DNA from: Kutzneria sp. 744 | GTDB lineage: Bacteria; Actinomycetota; Actinomycetes; Mycobacteriales; Pseudonocardiaceae | DNA length: 64,000 bases | Assembly: GCF_000568255.1 (NCBI RefSeq) | Contig: NZ_KK037166.1 | Coordinates: 10,780,572-10,844,571 of the forward strand | Reading direction: 5' to 3' | Shown: positions 1-7,046 of the stretch, piece after piece | Position numbering within the stretch: the stretch's first letter is position 1 | How the letters are laid out: the number at the start of each line of letters is the position of its first letter | The notes under the pieces: model-generated | What the model was told of the DNA's origin: nothing | The model's database searches: none | The model's input: only the letters and a program-made list of their open reading frames with translations | Made by a program: the position numbers and the translations under genes

Positions 1-519
1 CGGGTCGAAGCGGACGGTGAGTCCGAGGGCGTTGGCCTGCGCGGTGATGCGGCGCATCCCTTGGGTCGGGTCGCGCTTGGCGAAGTAGTCGGCACCGAGG
101 TCGTGGTACGCGACCTTGCCAGCGAGGACGTGCCAGATCGCGATGACGAGTTTGTGCATGACCGCGACCAAGGCGCGTTGCTTGCCGTGACGCGCGGACA
201 GACGCCGGTAATAGACTCCGTAGTAGGAATCCTTCTGTTTGATCGCGGCCATCGCCGCGATCCCGAGCACCCGTTTAAGGTTGGCGTTGCCGTGGCGGGT
301 GTGCCCAGACTTGTTGACCCCGGCGGACTCGTTGACTCCAGGGCACACCCCGATCCAGGAGGCCAGGTGCCCGGCGGTGGTGAACGGCGCCATATCACCG
401 CCAGTCTCAGCGATCACGATCACGATCTCGGCGGCGGCGCGCCCGATCCCGGGAATCGTGTCGAGGTTGTCGATGTCCTGCTCCCACTCGGCCTGCTGCA
501 TGGTCGCGGCGATCCTGGC
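1..519 (-). pseudogene. IS110-family transposase, C-terminal fragment
   Basis: The minus strand reads as the C-terminal half of an IS110/IS116/IS902 transposase. It has the typical IPGIGRAAAEIV helix-hairpin stretch, then ASWIGVCPGVNESAG, then GHTRHGNANLKRVL and a conserved SYYGVYYRRL segment. The frame stays open to the window's left edge, so the 3' end lies outside. On the 5' side the similarity stops abruptly at about position 520, where a fragment of a different IS begins, so the catalytic N-terminal half is missing here. IS110 elements use a DEDD transposase guided by a structured RNA. This copy cannot be active unless the missing half lies elsewhere. The family call is secure; the exact 5' break is good to a few bases. 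Confidence 0.85.
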
Positions 520-520
520 A

Positions 521-606
521 GACGCCTCGCAGGACTGCTCGACGACTATCAATCGGCCGCCTAAAATCCCAGCCCACAGACGATGACAGCATTTTCGACC
601 AGGACA
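521..606 (+). mobile_element. Right-end remnant of a DDE (IS3/IS481-like) insertion sequence
   Basis: These 86 bases match positions 20325-20410, the right end of the complete IS at 19231-20410, with about ten differences by hand count (roughly 88% identity). They contain the last codons of the transposase (ending LLDDYQSAA, against LLNDYQPAV in the full copy), the stop codon, and the terminal repeat ending AGGACA at 606. Nothing left of 520 resembles the IS. This is a relic end, probably left by a deletion, and it abuts the broken IS110 gene. Confidence 0.8.
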
Positions 607-979
607 GGCGAATGCCCATTGCGGAGGGACGCTGTCGGTGCCCGTGATGCCGTCGTTGCGATGTCAACTGCTTGAGGGCGACGGGCCGGCTGTCAGGGGT
701 AGGGCTTGGCGCGTTGTTGACACTGTCGTGAATCATGAGGGTTCCGCGCGTTGGCCCCTCGCGTCGACGGTGTGGGGTGCGGGCCCTGGCACTTCTCCCC
801 AGGTGTCAGGGACCGCCCCTGTTGCAAGCGAGGTGCTGGGGTTGGGGCGTGGTGCCGCCTCTGGCGCGGGGCGCTCATCGATCTGCTCGCCGAGCGTCGG
901 CTTGTTCAGTTCGGGATGGTCCCCGAACACGGCCGTGTCTTACTTGAGGGGCACCGGCCGTGCCTGCGTGGTCGGGTCG
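607..979. other. Gene-free stretch
   Basis: No reading frame here has a recognisable domain, a good ribosome-binding site or consistent codon usage. Frames on both strands are arginine/proline/glycine-rich, as expected of non-coding high-GC DNA. It separates the IS debris from the DUF1540 gene and may hold that gene's terminator, but no clear hairpin was identified. Confidence 0.5.
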
Positions 980-1288
980 TCAGCGCGGGCTGTAGGTGAG
1001 GCAGTTGGCGGCGTGGTCGCCCTCGCCGGGGGCAATGCGCACGCCGGAGGCGGTGCACTCCAGGTCGCTGTTGTGTATGCAGTCTGCCCTGGAGCAGGCG
1101 CCGACCTGGGCGAGGACCTTCGGCAGGCCCCCTTTGCGGGACAGCGGGACGAAGGTGCCACAGTCGGCGACCCCGTTCGCGCCGTACACCGTGATCGCGA
1201 AGGTGTGGCAGCCGTCGTCCTGGTTGTATGAGCAGCCGCTGACGGTGCACTCCTGGACAGCGGGCATCCGTGTTTCGGTGGTTGCCAT
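980..1288 (-). CDS. DUF1540 domain cysteine-rich protein
   Basis: This 102-residue protein carries two copies of the DUF1540 pattern. The first, near residues 10-30, reads CTVSGCSYNQDDGCH. The second, near 65-85, reads CSRADCIHNSDLEC and is followed by a short beta-rich segment. The cysteines are probably metal-binding, but the function of the family is unknown. The ATG at 1288 was preferred over the GTG six bases upstream because a GAGGAG ribosome-binding site sits five bases before it. A probable iron box lies 69 bases upstream, suggesting iron-dependent repression. No membrane segment or signal peptide is seen. The gene stands alone between IS debris and a long intergenic region. Confidence 0.75.
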   Translation of the reverse strand: MATTETRMPAVQECTVSGCSYNQDDGCHTFAITVYGANGVADCGTFVPLSRKGGLPKVLAQVGACSRADCIHNSDLECTASGVRIAPGEGDHAANCLTYSPR

Positions 1289-1356
1289 GAGCACTCCTCA
1301 GATGTGAGTGGTTGACACGCTGCCACCGAAAACCGGCCCCCGCAACACGCAGGTAG

Positions 1357-1375
1357 TGAGGATAGCCTCACCTTG
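1357..1375 (-). promoter_or_regulatory. Candidate IdeR/DmdR iron box upstream of the DUF1540 gene
   Basis: On the minus strand the 19-mer CAAGGTGAGGCTATCCTCA matches the actinobacterial IdeR/DtxR consensus TTAGGTTAGGCTAACCTAA at 14 of 19 positions. It keeps the dyad core AGG-N-GAGGCTA-N-CCT. It ends 69 bases before the DUF1540 start codon, a normal operator distance. Regulation is inferred from the motif alone. Confidence 0.5.
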
Positions 1376-2534
1376 AAAAAAAGGTTCCGCAGGTCAACCC
1401 TGTGATCAATCTATTCGGGATTGCCCCCAGCGGGTAATTGGCCCCCGCCATTTTCCGCGCCTCGGGCCGGCCGTCGTGCCAGGAGAGCAGCTCGTGTGGG
1501 GACAACACCCGAGTGCACTACTTCACCACGGTAGCCTCCGGGCCGCCGCTGGCGCGGAGACAACCTTGCTGACCTGTAACTCTGCACCGGTAGCCGCCCA
1601 ACGGAATCATTTTCAAGAACGAGAGTCGTAGGGGCCCTCGACCCCCAAGGGGAGGGGCCTCGCGGCATCCCGTCGACTTGGCAACGCCCATCACGCCCGT
1701 CAAGGGGGCACCTGCGCGCCGACCTGCGCCCGCCGAGAATGGGCGTCATCGCGGGTTTTCTCCTGTGCGGCAGAGGGACGGCATCTGGAAGGGCCGGGTG
1801 GTGGGACGGCAGCCGGGCCGGATGGCGTTTGTGGTGCTTGAGTGGGGTTCTGGCCAGTCCTGGCCAGTGGCGTCATGTCTCCCTGGTGTCGGGGTGTTGT
1901 CTCTGGTTGAGTGCTGCTCAGATCCGGGCACGCTCCCCCGATGTGCGCCGGGTTTGCGGGGGTACCGGTCCGACGACATGCGGGTCGGGGGACCGGTACC
2001 CATCCGGGGGCGAACGTCCAGGGCTGGGCGGCGGCCAGGACGTGGCGGGCCAGGGCGAGGCTCAGCCCTTGGCGGCGGTCCGCCCAGCGGCGGGGTTCGA
2101 GTCTTCTCGGTCCACCCGTTGGTGGAACGGGGCGCGTTCGTTCCGTGCGGAGCGGCGGCCGGCGGCGACCTGTGGTGTCGTTGTGAGGATGACGGTCAGA
2201 TCGTCGAAGGCTGACACGTCCTGGGTCGCGTTGCCGCCCTCGTTCGGAGTATCCTGTGGTGCAAGGGATGTGTCGCTGGAAGGCCGGTCCTCACACTGGT
2301 TGCAGGTGGAGAAAATCTGGAGAGTCCGATGACCCTGTACTGCACGGAACGGCGGTCTACGGCACCGAACGGACGGCGGTTTTCCTGCGGTGCCTTGGTT
2401 TCCGCAGGTGACTGTCCTCTTTGGATCACGCTGGCAGTGTGAGGGTCAGGCTCGACATCTCCGCAGGTCAAGTGCTCTGCTGAGTCTGGCGGACGCGGAC
2501 GCATAGGTCTCGGCTTACATGAACGGTCAGGCGT
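1376..2534. other. Long intergenic stretch without a recognisable gene
   Basis: About 1.2 kb with no convincing coding region. Several long open frames exist on both strands (for example 1678-2332), but their products are low-complexity R/G/P-rich, lack ribosome-binding sites and contradict one another. The most structured part is the 12-base inverted repeat at 1960-2001. This may be decayed sequence between mobile-element remnants and the PIN-domain gene. Confidence 0.5.
1960..2001. repeat. Perfect 12-bp inverted repeat
   Basis: GGGTACCGGTCC at 1960-1971 is followed, after an 18-base spacer, by its exact reverse complement GGACCGGTACCC at 1990-2001. Each arm contains the palindrome GGTACC. 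There is no adjacent T-run and no adjacent gene end, so it is not an obvious terminator. It could be a protein-binding dyad or a relic of a mobile element. Confidence 0.55.
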
Positions 2535-3590
2535 CTACTTCCCGGTTGATTGCCCGCTATAACGATGTGCCCGCTGAAGCCAGTCCCGCACGTCGGCCGG
2601 CTGGATGGCGGCGTCCGCGGTGCTGGCGGGATTACCCAACCGCCAGCGTCCTCGGGATACCTCGATGAACGCGTCCCGTCGACGCAGTTCTGCCCGGATC
2701 GCGTCGCCGCGCTCGCGCGGTGTGCCGGACAGGTGCATTCGCGTGGCCATCTCGGTCGCAGTCATCGGCTCGTCGGCTTCCGCGAGGAGTCGGGCGATCT
2801 GTTCTGACAACGCCTGACGCTCAGCTGGCTGGATGACGTTAATCACCCAGGTGACCTGCGCCTTGGTGTGCCGCTCGAAGACCGTCGCCGCGAGCGGAAT
2901 GATGGTGTCGAAGGCTTTCCCGGTCAGCTCACGGACTCTGCTGACGTGCTGGTGGGCCTTGCCGCTCTGCTCCCACCAGTACAGTCCCGCCAAACCGGCG
3001 AGGAGCAGGATGGCTTGCGCCCACTGGGGCAGCTTGGCAAACGTCCGGCCTGTGGCCTTGGCAAGCTCTATGGCGAGAACGGTTGGAAGCCGAACGGTGG
3101 TGCCGACAAGTTCCATCTCGGCCTGGTTCGCCGACGCGAGCGTGAGCGGCAACCAGTTCGGGTCGCCGAAGCCGTTGTCGGTCAGGTCTGGGTCCTGGAT
3201 GAGCCCGTGACAGGGTGCAAGAGCAACAGCCAGTCGGGCGGTGGGCAGGTCGACCGGGTGGCGGTTTGCGACCTGGGTGACGCGGTCGTCGCCCTCACCC
3301 CAGGTTTCCGGCACCGGCACCACGACGATGTACGGCAGATACATGCTGTGCCAGCGCCTCACAGCGAGCGTCGGGTCGACGTGTCGATCCTCGGCGAAGC
3401 CTGATCGGTCTCGCTCCATCTCGACGAGCACATGCTCGGCGACGAACAAGCGCGCGGCGTCATGATGAAGGGCTGCGAGCAGGCCGGTCAGTTCGCCGCG
3501 ACGAGCACCCTGGACCACTTCGTTCATCAGCACGCCGGTATCCCCCACCAGCAGGCGGGGCGGTCCGAAGCGCACCAACGGCGAAGCCAC
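2535..3590 (-). CDS. PIN-domain protein with a central hydrophobic segment and C-terminal winged helix
   Basis: 351 residues from a GTG start. The N-terminus (about 1-150) resembles a PIN ribonuclease fold: an acidic start LVGDTGVLMNEV, a middle acidic pair in VLVEMERDRSG, and a late DPDLTD motif like those near the last acidic PIN residues. Residues about 190-210 (ILLLAGLAGLYWW) are hydrophobic enough to be one membrane helix or a buried core helix. The C-terminal ~80 residues (EMATRMHLSGTPRERGDAIRAEL...VSRGRWRLG) look like a winged helix-turn-helix. PIN proteins are metal-dependent RNases, often toxins. No antitoxin-sized partner is adjacent. It may instead be a defence-associated or regulatory PIN protein. 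The domain call is moderately sure; the role is unknown. Confidence 0.6.
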   Translation of the reverse strand: MASPLVRFGPPRLLVGDTGVLMNEVVQGARRGELTGLLAALHHDAARLFVAEHVLVEMERDRSGFAEDRHVDPTLAVRRWHSMYLPYIVVVPVPETWGEGDDRVTQVANRHPVDLPTARLAVALAPCHGLIQDPDLTDNGFGDPNWLPLTLASANQAEMELVGTTVRLPTVLAIELAKATGRTFAKLPQWAQAILLLAGLAGLYWWEQSGKAHQHVSRVRELTGKAFDTIIPLAATVFERHTKAQVTWVINVIQPAERQALSEQIARLLAEADEPMTATEMATRMHLSGTPRERGDAIRAELRRRDAFIEVSRGRWRLGNPASTADAAIQPADVRDWLQRAHRYSGQSTGK

Positions 3591-4120
3591 CCGATCATCG
3601 TATGCTCCCTGGCCATGCGTTTTCTGGCCGGCGAGGGCACCGCGGGTCGACCGCGATCCACCCCGGGCGCGGGTGGGTGTTCGACCATTGCGGCCCCGCC
3701 GGTAGTTCGGCGCCGGCTGTGGTGATCCGGGTCTTTGGCTGGCCCGGTGATGTTGCGACGGGCCCGGTCGGGTGTGAACCGCTGGTGATGGGCTGATAGG
3801 GCGTGCGTCGGGCGTGTAGGGGTGGGAGCTGACGGCAACGGCGGTCGACGGTGGCGAACGGTTGCCGGCTACGTTCGGTTCGAGGTGGTTGTGGTCGGTT
3901 GATGTCGGTTGGCGGATCTACCTGGGCGGGTGGTGTGAACCGCGACCCCGTAACAGTGTTACGTAAAAAACTGTGGGCACCCGCTCCTGTTTCGCTCCTA
4001 TTTTGGGGCTCAGGCGGGGTTTCTGGTCCACTGTGGATGGTCGATGGAAGATCGTCGGCGGGCATGAAAAAGGCCCGCCTACCTGGGCGTTTGCCCTGGA
4101 TCGGCGGACCTCCTTCGACC
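3591..4120. other. Gene-free stretch preceding the tRNA-Pro att-like site
   Basis: No recognisable coding region was found. The frames through it are low-complexity. A small hairpin, GTAAC-agt-GTTAC, lies at about 3949-3961. The segment ends at the tRNA-Pro-like identity block and probably belongs to the junction region of an integrated element. Confidence 0.4.
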
Positions 4121-4164
4121 GTCGGGACGACAGGATTTGAACCTGCGACCCCTTGACCCCCAGT
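4121..4164 (-). other. Partial tRNA-Pro(GGG) 3' end, candidate attachment site
   Basis: On the minus strand these 44 bases read as the 3' half of an actinobacterial tRNA-Pro: anticodon-loop sequence ACTGGGGGTCAAG, variable region, T-arm GGTTCAAATCC and acceptor strand GTCGTCCCGAC. The D-arm and 5' acceptor strand are absent. The sequence 5' of the anticodon loop diverges and cannot pair, so this is not a functional tRNA. A 3' tRNA fragment of this size is the usual identity block of actinobacterial integrative elements that use tRNA genes as attB. No integrase lies next to it and no second copy was seen in the window, so the element's extent is unknown. Confidence 0.65.
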
Positions 4165-4451
4165 TGAAGACGGGGTCAACGGCGTGCTCGCGGCCGTTCT
4201 CCAAGCTCGGGTCCAACTGTACTTGCCGCAGTAAAGGAGTCTGCGATTCGGAGTCTTGATCATGGGCCGGAGTGGTGCTGGGATAGTTCGCCCAGCATGT
4301 GGACGCGTGTACGCGTCACGGTGACGTCTCGCGGTGCTGGGAGACCTGTCCGATCTGGGCCGACCGGTCGAGTGTGTTGACGTTGGCATGGATGTACTGC
4401 TGCTCGGCGTGGAACTTGTTGAGCCTCTCCCGGCGAACCCGCTGGATGGTA

Positions 4452-4898
4452 TTAGCTCTGTTTCGAATGGTGGCCATTCGGTGCTCGGTACGTCGTCCCG
4501 GAGATGGATATGCGACCTTCGCGCCAGGAGAACTCTGTTTTATTGGTGCCGCTAGCTATGTCGGGCCAAATCTTCTCGGCTACCAGGATGTAGCAGACGC
4601 CAGATCCCACAACGCGGAACAGGGAATTCCTGCGGGCCTCGTCTTCCTTGGCGATCGGCCACCATGCCGACATTAGTTCCATAGTCGCCACGAACATTTC
4701 CTTGCTTGTCTTTGTCAACTGTGTCAAAGTGGCGATCGCCGCAGCCTCTCTGATTGGCGAGTTTGAGGTGAGTGCCTCGGCGGCCTGTAGGTAAGCCACT
4801 AGTGGCGATGTGCATTCATGATGCAGTGCTATGTTGCCATTGATCACTCGGCTCTGAATCACCGTGCTGACACTCTCGGCTGACACCTCGTTGTGCAT
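4452..4898 (-). CDS. Hypothetical protein
   Basis: 148 residues. No family is recognised. The product is mostly helical and alanine/threonine-rich (for example REAAAIATLTQLTKTSKEMF), with no signal peptide or membrane segment. Its base composition is noticeably less GC-rich than the flanks, with A/T-ending codons, consistent with recently acquired DNA beside an attachment site. No strong ribosome-binding site precedes the ATG, so the start is uncertain. It could be a cargo or regulatory gene of an integrated element. Confidence 0.45.
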   Translation of the reverse strand: MHNEVSAESVSTVIQSRVINGNIALHHECTSPLVAYLQAAEALTSNSPIREAAAIATLTQLTKTSKEMFVATMELMSAWWPIAKEDEARRNSLFRVVGSGVCYILVAEKIWPDIASGTNKTEFSWREGRISISGTTYRAPNGHHSKQS

Positions 4899-4932
4899 AT
4901 CTTGTAGTGTGCGGCACGCGATCTGTTATTGG

Positions 4933-5181
4933 TCAACGGTATTGGCGTGCCGCGTTGATGTGGGCCGGCTGGCCCGAGCGATGCGGGCGGTGGCGATCCG
5001 CGCGGACGTCGTCGCCGAACTGCGCCAGCCGGGCCGTCGAGTACTGACGCCCAGCGGCGAACGGGGAGTTCTCGAGCGCGGCCGCGGCCCAGTTGAAAAC
5101 CTGTGCGACGGAAGGCGGTTGCGGCCCGACGGTTGCTACCAGGTCGGGGTCGATGCCCGGGTTCACGCTCTTGTCAGCCAC
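4933..5181 (-). CDS. Small hypothetical protein
   Basis: 82 residues from a GTG start, beginning VADKSVNPGIDPDLVATVGP and containing VFNWAAAALENSPFAAG. The first two thirds have the composition of a real globular protein and G/C third positions. The last 25 residues are rich in R/H/P. No known domain was recognised and the ribosome-binding site is weak. It may be a genuine small gene or a decayed fragment. Confidence 0.3.
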   Translation of the reverse strand: MADKSVNPGIDPDLVATVGPQPPSVAQVFNWAAAALENSPFAAGRQYSTARLAQFGDDVRADRHRPHRSGQPAHINAARQYR

Positions 5182-5504
5182 GGCGGGTCGTCTCAGGGAC
5201 GAACCGGTGCGCGGGCAACGTGTTCCCCTCCTTCGGATCGGCTGTGGCGAGTGACGGTGGCGTGTGCGCCTGTCGAGGGGGCCGGTGCGGCATCTGTCGT
5301 GAGCGTGCATGAAAGCAGCAATCTCACGTCCGCACTCCCGTATTTTCGGGACAAGGGCGGATAATCACCCTGCTGGAGTCGCTGTGGCGGCACACCATCG
5401 CTGGCTGCGACAGCCGTTGGTATGTCAAGGCTTCGTCCTTCGATCGAGTGGCAATAGGATGGATCGTCGGGACTTTTGGGTGACGTCGGAGTAGGCATCC
5501 GGCC

Positions 5505-6179
5505 ATGCACGGTCACCGAGTGGGCATCACTTTTCGCCAGATACTGTCGCCTGGGCAGCAGCAACGGCTGCTCGGCGGCAAGTCCTCGACGCTGTTCCGT
5601 CCCCGCAGCGAGATCCTGCTGCAGGAAGACCGCTCCGAGCACGCCTACTACATCGTCCAAGGGCGGGTCGCCGCGGTGTACTCGCATCCCGACGGCCGCC
5701 AGCAGTTGGAGGCGGTGTTGGGGCCGGGCGACCTGGTCGGCGAGTTCCCGATGCTCGACTCGCAGCCGCGGTGCGCGACGGTCCGCGCGATCGACGCGTG
5801 CTCGGTGTATTCGCTGAGGGCGGGCGATTTCCTCCGGATCGGGGGCCCGCGGGTGCAATCGGAGCTGCTGGGCTCGTACGTGACGGGCAAGATTCGCGGG
5901 CGGCAGGTCCGGCCGTACGACATCATGCACCTCAAGGTGCCGGCGCGGCTGGCAATGTTACTGCTGATGTGCGTCGACGTGGCACGGACGCGGATGGGCG
6001 ACCGGCTGACGCTGCCGTTGAGGCACGAAGACCTGGCCGTCTACCTGGGCGTGTCGAAGAGCAGCGTGGACGGCGCGATGCGAGGGCTGACCGGCCGGGG
6101 CCTGATCCGTAGCGAGCACCGCGCGGTTGTGGTGACGGACGTCGACGGGCTGCGCCGCTTCGTCGAACGCGCCGCGTAG
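5505..6179 (+). CDS. Crp/Fnr-family transcriptional regulator
   Basis: 224 residues with the classic two-domain layout. Residues about 15-120 are a cyclic-nucleotide-binding-like beta-barrel (REILLQEDRSEHAYYIVQGRVAAVYS, then GDLVGEFPMLDSQPRCATVRA). Residues about 150-215 are a Crp-type winged helix (LTLPLRHEDLAVYLGVSKSSVDGAMRGL). The phosphate-binding-cassette region GDLVGEFPMLD...RCATVRA resembles cNMP-binding members and there is no Fnr-type cysteine cluster, so a nucleotide ligand is plausible. It lies 99 bases before a nucleotidyl-cyclase-like gene on the same strand. It could regulate the defence-like operon that follows. Family assignment is secure; ligand and targets are inferred. Confidence 0.85.
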   Translation: MHGHRVGITFRQILSPGQQQRLLGGKSSTLFRPRSEILLQEDRSEHAYYIVQGRVAAVYSHPDGRQQLEAVLGPGDLVGEFPMLDSQPRCATVRAIDACSVYSLRAGDFLRIGGPRVQSELLGSYVTGKIRGRQVRPYDIMHLKVPARLAMLLLMCVDVARTRMGDRLTLPLRHEDLAVYLGVSKSSVDGAMRGLTGRGLIRSEHRAVVVTDVDGLRRFVERAA

Positions 6180-6278
6180 TGACGCCCGTCACAGGGGCGC
6201 TCTCAGTTCTGTGCGCGGCGGTGCCGGCCGACCGGCACGCTGCCCAATAGGTGTCCGCCACGTCCAAGTGAGGTCGAC

Positions 6279-7046
6279 ATGTCAGGTGGTGACGCAGCAG
6301 CGCGCAGCAGGGGCCTGCCGCCGTTCCGCGCCGTGTTCGCGGTGGACACGATGTCCTTCGGGCGCAACACGGATCCCGTGCAACGTGAACTCGCGGACCA
6401 GTTGCCGTCGGTGGTTGCCCGTGCGTTCGACCAGGCCGGCGCGGAGGACGCCTGGCGAGACCGGCACTTCGTGCGCAACCCGGGCGACGGGTACTGGTTC
6501 TGTTGCTCGGCGAGCCATCTCCCGGTGCTGCTCGGTGTATTCGGTGCGCTCCAGGACTTGTTGCTGGGGATGGCCTTGGAGGACCGAGGCGGTCCGCGTA
6601 TGCGACTGCGGGCCAGCCTGCACGTCGGGCCGATCGCCGACCCGGGCCGGTCGGGCGAGATCGTGGGCAACACTGTGATCACCGCGCACCGGCTGCTCGA
6701 CGCTCAGCCGGCGCGGGACGCGCTGGAACGGTCCGACCCCGACCAGACCTTGCTGGTGGCGATGATCTCGGCGCCCGTCTACGACAGCGTGGTCGCGACC
6801 GGCCTCGGAGCTGTGCCGGCCGCGCGTTTTGCGGCCTGCACCGTCCAGGTGAAGGAATTGTCGGCCCAGGCCTACCTATACGTGCCGTGCCCGAGTGGCG
6901 ACCTGTTGCGGGACGGCGTCGCCGGCAAGCCGTTGGCCCGGACCGACTCTACGGCCGGGGGGCTGGTGGTCACCGGCAGCGGCCAGGGCATCTACCAGCC
7001 GCTGGTGTTCGGGGACATCGTCAACGGCCCGGGGACCGCGCGATGA
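6279..7046 (+). CDS. Class III nucleotidyl-cyclase-like protein
   Basis: 255 residues. The order of motifs matches a class III adenylate/guanylate cyclase homology domain. Asp23 sits in FAVDTMSF and Asp70 in NPGDGYWF, the expected spacing for the two metal-binding aspartates. Then come RASLHVGPIAD and GNTVITAHRLL, in the place of the usual VN-AARL motif, and a closing PVYDSVV helix. Substrate-selecting residues are not clear, so it may be an active cyclase or a degenerate sensor. The C-terminus carries PLVFGDIVN (residues 241-249), which recurs almost identically at the start of the next protein. It overlaps the next gene by ATGA. A ligand-making or ligand-sensing role together with the upstream Crp-like regulator is inferred. 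Confidence 0.65.
   Translation: MSGGDAAARSRGLPPFRAVFAVDTMSFGRNTDPVQRELADQLPSVVARAFDQAGAEDAWRDRHFVRNPGDGYWFCCSASHLPVLLGVFGALQDLLLGMALEDRGGPRMRLRASLHVGPIADPGRSGEIVGNTVITAHRLLDAQPARDALERSDPDQTLLVAMISAPVYDSVVATGLGAVPAARFAACTVQVKELSAQAYLYVPCPSGDLLRDGVAGKPLARTDSTAGGLVVTGSGQGIYQPLVFGDIVNGPGTAR

Noticed and set aside
1678..2332. Overlapping plus-strand frames of 178 and 197 codons
   Set aside because: No ribosome-binding site, no domain, low-complexity composition and mutual contradiction.
4121..4164. A functional tRNA-Pro gene
   Set aside because: Only the 3' half is present; there is no D-arm or 5' acceptor strand to pair with.
3595..4389. A 264-codon minus-strand frame across the att-like site
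   Set aside because: Product is low-complexity P/R/T/S-rich and spans the tRNA fragment; judged non-coding.
6503..7042. An upstream extension of the NTPase-like gene giving an 853-residue protein
   Set aside because: It would overlap the whole cyclase-like gene in another frame and is Arg/Gly-rich. The ATG at 7043 overlaps the cyclase-like stop (ATGA) and begins a normal sequence.
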